Shown here: in pieces, positions 57,581 to 64,000 of the stretch
Layout of the letters: every line of letters begins with the position of its first letter
Position numbering within the stretch: the first letter of the stretch is position 1
DNA from: Chloroflexota bacterium
GTDB lineage: Bacteria > Chloroflexota > Dormibacteria > Dormibacterales > Dormibacteraceae
Assembly (NCBI GenBank): GCA_005880915.1
Contig: VBIW01000036.1
Span: 91,800 to 155,799 of the forward strand
Length of the DNA stretch: 64,000 bases
Direction of reading: 5' to 3'
Made by a program: the position numbers and the translations under genes
Notes under the pieces: generated by a model
Told to the model about the DNA's origin: nothing
What the model saw: the letters and a program-made list of their open reading frames with translations, nothing else
Databases searched by the model: none

Positions 57581-57667
57581 TTAGTTAGGTCGGCCCGGCT
57601 CAGCCGGGCCCTCAGCATTTAGTCAGGTCGGCCCGGCTCAGCCGGGCCCTCAGCATTTAGTTAGCCA
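57554..57667. repeat. Three tandem 38-bp terminator-like hairpin repeats
   Basis: Unit GGCCCGGCTCAGCCGGGCCCTCAGCATTTAGTYAGGTC starting at 57554, 57592 and 57630; each contains a GGCCCGGC/GCCGGGCC stem. Confidence 0.88.
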
Positions 57668-57720
57668 GGTCGGTAGGCTCTCCAGACCCTCACCTTTTTC
57701 TTGTCCCTACGATTGGCTTC

Positions 57721-58182
57721 GTGGCCGACGACTTCGCGACCCAGATGAACGCAAGACGCGAGGGCTGGCCCGAGGCGATGGGAATGACAATCACCTCGGC
57801 CACGAAAGACGAGGTCCGGGCCGAGATGACCATCGGACCCCAACACCTGCAGGCTTACGGCATCGTGCATGGCGGCGTGCACTGCGGAGTCATCGAGACG
57901 CTGGCCTCGATAGGCGCGTACCTCGTCGCGCGCGAGCGCGGCCAGCACGTGGTCGGTCTCGAGAACAACACGAGCTTCGTGCGCGCTGTGCGCGCGGGGA
58001 CCAGGCTGCGAGCGGTTGCGACGCCCGTCACGCGCGGCAGGCAGACCCAGGTCTGGGCGGCCAACATCATCGACGAAGAAGACCGCCTGGTGGCTACAGG
58101 ACGCGTGCGGCTACTTTGCCTCGCAGCAGATCAGTCCCTGGCGGGCGAACAGGTCAAGGGAGCTCTTCACTCCGGCGGCTAG
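57721..58182 (+). CDS. PaaI-like hotdog-fold thioesterase
   Basis: GIVHGGVHCGVIETLASIGAYLVARERGQHVVGLENNTSFVRAVRAGTRLRAVATPVTRGRQTQVW. Confidence 0.87.
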   Translation: MADDFATQMNARREGWPEAMGMTITSATKDEVRAEMTIGPQHLQAYGIVHGGVHCGVIETLASIGAYLVARERGQHVVGLENNTSFVRAVRAGTRLRAVATPVTRGRQTQVWAANIIDEEDRLVATGRVRLLCLAADQSLAGEQVKGALHSGG

Positions 58183-59741
58183 CGCCCGGTCGCGTAGCTG
58201 AAAATGATCTCGTCGATCAATCGCTCGACTGGCGCGAGATCGTCGGTGAAGACCTGGTCGTGGTACGGCGAGACGCGCAGATTGCCGTCGTTCAGGACGC
58301 TCTGCGCCACCGACTGCGCCAGAGGCTCGTTGACCAGCCCCAGGTTGTGCTCGACGTCGGCGACAGTGGTGGGCTCCGTCGATCCGTACACGAGCGTGTT
58401 GCTGAACTGCGGGACGTCGACGAGAAAGACGCTTGGGTACACCGCGGCCATGGTGCTTGCGATCGCGTCGACGAGCCGGTAGTCGGTCGCGGTGCGGCCA
58501 GCATTGACGACGGCGACTCCGCCCGGCCTCAGGTGGCCGCGCACCTCGCTGAAGAACTCTCGCGTCGTCAGGTGAAATGGGATGTACGGCTGCCGGTACG
58601 CGTCCATGACGATCACGTCGTACTTGCCGGCTTGTGTGTCGAGCCAGTAGCGGGCGTCGGCGGCCACAGGATGCACGTTGGGCTCGTCGAGGTGAAAGAA
58701 GCGATGGGCGACGTTAAGGATCTCGGGATCGATCTCGACGCCGGTGATCTGCACATCCGTGCCGTACGCCGCGGTGTACTGCCTCGCCGCTGTGCCGCCC
58801 GCAAGGCCGAGGATCGCAACGTCCTTCGGGCGCACCTCGCCGTCCTGGGCGGCCCGGAATGAGTCGGCGACGAGCATGTAGTCCCACGGCCCGCCGGTCG
58901 AAAGACTGCTCGGGTCATAGATGGAGTGGATGGCCTCGCCTTCGTTGAGGATCAGCTCAGTCCTGGTTCCGTCCTGGACGACCTGAATGTATCCATACGC
59001 CGACTCCTTCTCGTACAGGAGCGTGCCGACCTGTGGCGGCTTGATGCCGGACGGAAGAAAGATCCACGCGAGGATGACGGCGGCCGCGAACGCCGCGTAG
59101 AACCTGCGGCGCGGCCACGGCCACAAACCGGCGACGGAGACCGCAACCAGGACGAGCCCGAATCCCTCGAGCGTCGGGCGCGTGCCGAATGTCGGGATGA
59201 ACCAGAACACCGGGAGGAACGTGCCGAGGATGCTGCCCGCAGTCGAGAGCGCGTAGACGCGACCCGCGGTGTTGCCGCCGGTCTCGATGTCGCGAAGCAG
59301 CAGCCGGATCGCGAACGGGCTCACGCAGCCAAGCAGGATCACCGGCGCTGCGAACAGCAGCACAACCGCAAGCAGCGTGCCCAGGACCAGGCCCACGCTC
59401 ACTTCCTTGAACCCCTGTTGCGAGATGAGCAGGATCGGGTAGCTCACGAGCGGGATGATGCCGATCCACAAACCTGCCCACGCGGTGATCTGGTACAGCA
59501 CCTCTTCGCGCGGATATCGGTCGGCCAGCCGGCCGCCGATGACGTAGCCGGCTGAGAGATAGATGAGGATCAGGCCGATCAGCACACCCCAGACGTACAG
59601 GCTCGTCCCAAAGTACGGCGCAAGCAGACGCGAGGCGCCGAACTCCACGCCCAGCGACGCCATACCGGATATGAAGACGAGCGGAAGCAGAAGGCGTCGC
59701 GACACGACGGCAGTGCTCAGATCGGTTGCTCTGCCGCCCAC
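58179..59741 (-). CDS. Membrane-fused spermidine synthase-like protein
   Basis: N-terminal multi-TM region; C-terminal VAILGLAGGTAARQYTAAYGTDVQITGVEIDPEILNVAHRFF...YDVIVMDAYRQPYIPFHLTTREFF. Confidence 0.85.
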   Translation of the reverse strand: MGGRATDLSTAVVSRRLLLPLVFISGMASLGVEFGASRLLAPYFGTSLYVWGVLIGLILIYLSAGYVIGGRLADRYPREEVLYQITAWAGLWIGIIPLVSYPILLISQQGFKEVSVGLVLGTLLAVVLLFAAPVILLGCVSPFAIRLLLRDIETGGNTAGRVYALSTAGSILGTFLPVFWFIPTFGTRPTLEGFGLVLVAVSVAGLWPWPRRRFYAAFAAAVILAWIFLPSGIKPPQVGTLLYEKESAYGYIQVVQDGTRTELILNEGEAIHSIYDPSSLSTGGPWDYMLVADSFRAAQDGEVRPKDVAILGLAGGTAARQYTAAYGTDVQITGVEIDPEILNVAHRFFHLDEPNVHPVAADARYWLDTQAGKYDVIVMDAYRQPYIPFHLTTREFFSEVRGHLRPGGVAVVNAGRTATDYRLVDAIASTMAAVYPSVFLVDVPQFSNTLVYGSTEPTTVADVEHNLGLVNEPLAQSVAQSVLNDGNLRVSPYHDQVFTDDLAPVERLIDEIIFSYATGR

Positions 59742-60592
59742 TTCCGAGTTGCCTCGTCCATCGGGACGGGCAGCTGCACCCGAATCTCCGCGTACATATC
59801 GCCGGGCGGCCCGCCCTTGGGATCGGGAAGACCGAGGCCCTTCAGACGGATCTTGGTGCCGTTTTGCGTCTCAGGCGGGATGTTGAACTTGACCTGTCCC
59901 CCCTTCAGGGTCGGGGCTGAGACCTCGCCACCGCTAAGCGCGATGTGCAGCGGCACGGGCACGGCGACGCGTACGTCCTTTCCCTCGCGCGTGAAGATCG
60001 GGTCGGGGGCCACCTGTACCGTCGCACGCAGTCCAGGCACGCGGAGCACCGTACCTTCCTTCACCCCGGCCGGCACCTTGACCTCGACGCGGCGGCCGCC
60101 CGGAAGCTCGACGGTGCGGCTGGTGCCGCGATAGATCTCCGCGAGGCTCACCGTGATCGGCGCCTCCACGTCAATCGGCTGTGGTCGTGCACGGCCGCGC
60201 GCGTTGCCGAAGATCGAGCCGAAGATGTCGCCGAAGCCGCCCCCTTCGCCGAAGAGGTCTTCCATGTCCTCAGGGGTGACGGTGCGGTACTCGACGCGGC
60301 TCCCCGGGTCGGGGCGGAAGCCGCCGCCACGGCCCGCGCCTGGCTGCGCGCCGGCTGCCTCGGCCGCGGCCCAGTTGGGGCCGAACTCGTCGTAGAGCTT
60401 TCGCTTCTTGGCGTCGGAGAGAACGCCATGCGCCTCGGAGAGCTCCTTGAAGCGAGCTTCCGCCTGTTTGTCGCCCGAGTTGAGGTCAGGGTGGTACTTA
60501 CGGGCGAGCTTGCGGAAGGCAGAGGAAATCTCCTTTTGCGTGGCGGTTCGCGGCACGCCGAGGGCTTCGTAATAGTCCTTGGTCTTTGGCAC
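59717..60592 (-). CDS. DnaJ/CbpA-like co-chaperone without zinc finger
   Basis: DYYEALGVPRTATQKEISSAFRKLARKYHPDLN (HPD), C-terminal VSLAEIYRGTSRTVELPGGRRVEVKVPAGVKEGTVLRV. Confidence 0.9.
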   Translation of the reverse strand: MPKTKDYYEALGVPRTATQKEISSAFRKLARKYHPDLNSGDKQAEARFKELSEAHGVLSDAKKRKLYDEFGPNWAAAEAAGAQPGAGRGGGFRPDPGSRVEYRTVTPEDMEDLFGEGGGFGDIFGSIFGNARGRARPQPIDVEAPITVSLAEIYRGTSRTVELPGGRRVEVKVPAGVKEGTVLRVPGLRATVQVAPDPIFTREGKDVRVAVPVPLHIALSGGEVSAPTLKGGQVKFNIPPETQNGTKIRLKGLGLPDPKGGPPGDMYAEIRVQLPVPMDEATRKWAAEQPI

Positions 60593-60621
60593 CGTTATTT
60601 GTTACCCGGTAGGGAAAGACT

Positions 60622-61245
60622 CTAAAGCTCGATCACTCTGGGCATGATTCCGTCCTCGTCGACCTCCAGCACGCCGACGGTCGGCGGTTCCCACCGCCTC
60701 AAGTGGCGCGCGACCTGCAGCCAGCACCATTCGAACCAACCTGGGTTCTGTTGCAGTCGCCGTTTCGCGGTGACGGGGTTCCACTGGTGGACGCCCCCGG
60801 GATTGAACAGAAGCACGCCGTCGATCCTGCGCATGTGCGATCGGTGCGTGTGCCCGAAGACGATGACATCGGCGTCAGGAAATCTTCGCCGCAGGCTGCG
60901 TGGCAGCCCATTGTGGGGCCGGAAGTAGCCCAGGCTCAGCGTCCACACCAGCGTCTGCCACTCTTCCAACCAGCGGGAGCGGTTGCCGTGGACGATCACG
61001 ATTCGCTTGCCCTCGACAGTCAGCTCGTAGGTCTGAGGCAACGTTTGGAGAGCGCCGTCGTGGTCGCCACGCACCGCCTGCACGGGGGCGATGAGCGCCA
61101 GCGAGTCAAGGGTCGAGCTCTGGTTGATATCGCCGGCGTGGAGGATCAGGTCCACGCCGCGGAATGCGATCGGGAGCCGATCAGGCAGGCGCTCCAGGAA
61201 CTCAGGGCAATGCGTGTCCGCCACGACGCCGACGCGCCTCGTCAC
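60622..61245 (-). CDS. Metallophosphoesterase (YfcE/MJ0936-like)
   Basis: VGVVADTHCPEF, LILHAGDINQ, VRGDHD, IVIVHGN, VIVFGHTHRSHMRR. Confidence 0.9.
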   Translation of the reverse strand: MTRRVGVVADTHCPEFLERLPDRLPIAFRGVDLILHAGDINQSSTLDSLALIAPVQAVRGDHDGALQTLPQTYELTVEGKRIVIVHGNRSRWLEEWQTLVWTLSLGYFRPHNGLPRSLRRRFPDADVIVFGHTHRSHMRRIDGVLLFNPGGVHQWNPVTAKRRLQQNPGWFEWCWLQVARHLRRWEPPTVGVLEVDEDGIMPRVIEL

Positions 61246-61313
61246 CCCGGCGCCACCTGATTCACTGCTCAGCTAGCTTATCCGGAGCTCCCGGCTGATA
61301 TTTTGGTGCCTGA

Positions 61314-61344
61314 CTTGACAATTTGGCAAGGTCTGGTTTCTAAT
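61314..61344 (+). promoter_or_regulatory. Promoter with overlapping inverted repeat, apparently leaderless
   Basis: TTGACA (61315-61320), 18 bp, TCTAAT (61339-61344), then GTG start at 61352. Imperfect inverted repeat CTTGACAA-t-TTGGCAAG at 61314-61330. Confidence 0.65.
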
Positions 61345-61351
61345 TTGAGTC

Positions 61352-62089
61352 GTGAAAGACCTACAGCGCGAAATTTTGAGCCAGGTGGCGTCGGGGACGA
61401 TTACCGCCGAAGAGGGCGCGGCGCGCCTGGAAGCTCTCGAGTCAGGCCCGCCAGCCGCCACCGCTCCCACACCGCCGGGCGGTCCTAGGCAGGTCAAGCT
61501 CGTCTCGCGCTTCGGCAACACCGAGGTGATCGGAGACCCGGCCGTGAGCTTCGCCGTGGCGGATGGCCCTCACCGGGTCCGGCAGGACGGCGACACGATG
61601 CTTATCGAGCAGTCGATCTTCTCGGAGGGCACCTTCGAGTTCACCCGTCGCATGGGTCGAAACGGACTCGACTCCTTCGGCCGGAACCTGACCATCCGGA
61701 TGAACCCGACCCTCCCCCTGTTTGCGAAGGTGCAGGCGGGGAATGTGAAGATCGACGGAATCCACGGCCGGATCAGCGGAGAGATCCAGGCGGGGAATTG
61801 CGTGGTGAACGACTTCCGTGCGCCGATCAACCTCTCGGTCGTGGCCGGCAACGTCGAAGCCTCCGGAAAGCTCGACTCGGGTGCGAGCTCGATCAACTGC
61901 CGGGTCGGCGAGGTCAAGGTGACGCTTGGCCGCACCTCCAGCGTCCGGATCAAAGCACGCAACACGATGGGTGAGATCGCCTTCGGCGATGGCGTCAGCG
62001 CAGACGGGAACGATGCGAAGGTCGGCTCCGGGACAGGCACGCTCGAAATCGAATGCACGATGGGCAGCGTCCGCGTGGAGGTCGAATAG
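61352..62089 (+). CDS. YvlB-like protein: short N-terminal SHOCT-like helix, DUF4097-like beta-repeat region
   Basis: MKDLQREILSQVASGTITAEEGAARLEALE then repetitive beta-strand sequence (KVQAGNVKIDGIHGRISGEIQAGNCVVNDF...). Confidence 0.78.
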   Translation: MKDLQREILSQVASGTITAEEGAARLEALESGPPAATAPTPPGGPRQVKLVSRFGNTEVIGDPAVSFAVADGPHRVRQDGDTMLIEQSIFSEGTFEFTRRMGRNGLDSFGRNLTIRMNPTLPLFAKVQAGNVKIDGIHGRISGEIQAGNCVVNDFRAPINLSVVAGNVEASGKLDSGASSINCRVGEVKVTLGRTSSVRIKARNTMGEIAFGDGVSADGNDAKVGSGTGTLEIECTMGSVRVEVE

Positions 62090-62090
62090 C

Positions 62091-62471
62091 TTGGCCCGCA
62101 ACCCGACCCGCCGCCCGCCAAACAATTGCCCCGTCTGCAGCTCGCGGCTTGCGGTCACAAGGCTCACTTGCCCCTCATGTGATACGGAGCTGTCGGGCTC
62201 CTTCGCGTCGTGCGAGTTCTGCGTCCTCACCGACGAAGACCGCGAGGTGCTGCGCGTCTTCCTCGCCTCGCGCGGAAACATGAAGGAGCTCGAGAGGCAC
62301 CTTGCCGTGAGCTATCCGACGGCCCGTGCGCGCTTCGACGTGCTGCTCACAAAGCTCGGCATCGAGCGAGGACCCGCCGCGCCGTCATCGAATCGTGTCG
62401 AGCTGATGGAGCAGGTGGCGCGGGGCGAGATCGACATCGACGAGGCGCTCAAGCGCCTCGAAAACGGCTAG
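62091..62471 (+). CDS. DUF2089-type zinc-ribbon/HTH protein
   Basis: CPVCSSRLAVTRLTCPSCDTELSGSFASCEFCVLTDEDREVLRVFLASRGNMKELERHLAVSYPTARARFDVLLTKLG; C-terminal ARGEIDIDEALKRLENG. TTG start at 62091. Confidence 0.85.
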   Translation: MARNPTRRPPNNCPVCSSRLAVTRLTCPSCDTELSGSFASCEFCVLTDEDREVLRVFLASRGNMKELERHLAVSYPTARARFDVLLTKLGIERGPAAPSSNRVELMEQVARGEIDIDEALKRLENG

Positions 62472-62483
62472 GGAGGTTTCGAG

Positions 62484-62669
62484 ATGGTGCCCATGGAACC
62501 CGGTCCGGAAGACTTCGCCCGCCAGCTGGCCGAACGACGCGCCCGCATGGACGAAGCGCGCAAACTCGCCTACTACGCTCACTCGCGAACCGGAATACTG
62601 ACGCGTTTCCTGCGCCGGATTGCCGACCGCATCGACCCCACCGGCGACGGCCGCAAGAGGGTGCGCTAG
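62484..62669 (+). CDS. Small hypothetical protein, 61 aa
   Basis: Intact ORF between DUF2089 and MFS genes with GGGAGG RBS-like sequence upstream. Confidence 0.5.
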   Translation: MVPMEPGPEDFARQLAERRARMDEARKLAYYAHSRTGILTRFLRRIADRIDPTGDGRKRVR

Positions 62670-63935
62670 ATGGCTTCGCCTGTCGACGAGCTGGTTGATG
62701 CGCCTGTAGCTGTTCCGCCGCGGCCGCGACCGTGGACGGTGTTCGCGTCAGGTCCGTTTCGCAAGCTGTGGCTGGCGACGGCCCTCTCCCTCTTCGGAGA
62801 CTTCTTCAACTACGTCGCGATGGCGTGGCTCGTCTTGCAGCTGACGGGCTCGAGCCTTGCCCTGGGAACCGTCCTTCTCGTGCAGGCACTGCCTAGAGCC
62901 GTCCTCATGCTGGTCGGGGGCGCGCTGGCGGACCGCCTTTCATCGCGCCTGACGATGCTTGGGTCGATGGGCTTGCGCGCCGCCCTGGTCGCCGCCCTTG
63001 CAGTGTTCGCTCTCACGGGCAGGATTGACATCTGGGAGGTCTACGGGTTCGCGGCGATGTTTGGCATAGTCGACGCGTTCTTCATGCCGGCGCGCCAATC
63101 GATCCTGCCGGCGGTCGTCGCCGACCACGAGCTCGAGCCAGGCAACTCCGTCTTGAATGTGACTTCGCAAGCCACAGTCGTCGTCGGTCCGGTGCTCGGT
63201 GGTCTGGTCGTCGCCGCCTTCGGCACAGGATGGGCATTCGCCGGCGACGCCGCGTTCTTCGCCATCGGCTTTGTATTGATCCTGATGTTGCCGGCGTTCA
63301 AGGCAACGGCGAGCGCGAAGCCGCGCTCCGGAGACGGCCTGGGCGGCCAGATCGTCGCGGGGTTCCGCTACGCATGGGCTGACGTCGGCATTCGCGTGTT
63401 GCTCATCGTCATCGCGGTCGTCGACTTCGGCGCCAACGCCGCGCTGGGCGTCGGGCTGCCGACCCTGGCCCACGGGCGATTCGCCGGCGGTGCGGCGGGT
63501 CTGGGTGTCCTCCTCGGAGCATGGGGGGTCGGGGCCACCGCTGGGGCGCTCGGTGCAGGATTCGTGTCCCCGCCAAAACGGTTTGGGCGGCTGATCGTGT
63601 TCCTCTGCCTGTGGCTCGGCCTCGGCATCGGCGCTGTTGGCCTGGTGCCATCGCTCGTTCCGGCAGCCTTGGCGATGGGTCTGTCCGGCGTGGGTACGGG
63701 CGTCGTCAACACCTACGGCATCAGCTGGCTGCAGCGACGCACCGCCCCCGCAATGCAAGGCCGCGTGATGTCGCTTGTGATGCTCGCCTCGATGGGGATG
63801 ACTCCGGTGGCTTACGCAGTGTCGGGCCCGATCGCGAACGTCAACCCGACGGCGTTGTTCGTGATTGCCGGTGGTCTGATGGTCCTTTGCGGCCTGGGAG
63901 CGGCGGCCAGCCGGTCGGTGCGGTCGCTCCGCTAG
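62670..63935 (+). CDS. MFS transporter
   Basis: FRKLWLATALSLFGDFFNYVAMAWLVLQLTGSSLALGTVLLVQALPRAVLMLVGGALADRLSSR; ~12 TM helices. Confidence 0.92.
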   Translation: MASPVDELVDAPVAVPPRPRPWTVFASGPFRKLWLATALSLFGDFFNYVAMAWLVLQLTGSSLALGTVLLVQALPRAVLMLVGGALADRLSSRLTMLGSMGLRAALVAALAVFALTGRIDIWEVYGFAAMFGIVDAFFMPARQSILPAVVADHELEPGNSVLNVTSQATVVVGPVLGGLVVAAFGTGWAFAGDAAFFAIGFVLILMLPAFKATASAKPRSGDGLGGQIVAGFRYAWADVGIRVLLIVIAVVDFGANAALGVGLPTLAHGRFAGGAAGLGVLLGAWGVGATAGALGAGFVSPPKRFGRLIVFLCLWLGLGIGAVGLVPSLVPAALAMGLSGVGTGVVNTYGISWLQRRTAPAMQGRVMSLVMLASMGMTPVAYAVSGPIANVNPTALFVIAGGLMVLCGLGAAASRSVRSLR

Positions 63936-64000
63936 CTGCTACCTGATTCCCGCGGCGACAAGTCCCGCCGCGTGTGCGGCTGACGCATCCTGTCCCGCGT

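Noticed and set aside
1-64000. CRISPR arrays, transposases, integrases, prophage genes, toxin-antitoxin or BGC core enzymes
   Set aside because: None recognised on either strand; the short tandem repeats at 56781 and 57554 have no spacer structure.

Overview
High-GC bacterial chromosomal window of about 64 kb. It is gene-dense, with no recognisable transposase, phage, integron or CRISPR content. Lineage cannot be fixed from the sequence alone; gene content would suit a Chloroflexota/Dormibacterota-like or actinobacterial-like monoderm. Main blocks: (1) Mrp-type ATPase (5' truncated), DUF971 and DUF3048 proteins. (2) A ~11.8 kb minus-strand tad/flp pilus locus at ~2.9-14.8 kb: Flp pilin, two TadA ATPases, TadB, TadC, two TadE-like, one TadG-like, CpaB, a HEAT-repeat protein, an RDD protein and a TadZ/CpaE-like protein fused to a cyclic-nucleotide-binding domain with an altered Walker A. 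(3) Metabolic genes: trxB, FixX-like ferredoxin, M20 peptidase, DUF255/thioredoxin protein, a LutB-LutA-like fusion, pepA, dxs. (4) A TetR-like regulator with two HTH-like segments, a perfect 9-3-9 operator-like palindrome and an ABC-2 exporter. (5) MshC-like ligase and metK. (6) An ECF sigma / Rieske / small-protein operon linked by ATGA overlaps. (7) ABC-F, stand-alone lipoyl domain protein and SolA-like oxidase. (8) One tRNA with CAT anticodon, probably tRNA-Ile2. (9) MprF-like protein, UroD-like protein, glcDEF. (10) PP2C phosphatase and a Trp/Pro-repeat FHA protein. (11) GH2-galK-galT, in which the GH2 appears to lack its catalytic nucleophile. (12) A structured intergenic region with three tandem 38-bp hairpin repeats. 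(13) Spermidine-synthase-like, DnaJ-like, DUF2089/YvlB-like and MFS genes. The best candidates for something undescribed are the cNMP-TadZ/HEAT tad locus, the sigma-Rieske operon, the nucleophile-less GH2 and the intergenic RNA-like element. All calls come from reading the sequence; no database search was run.
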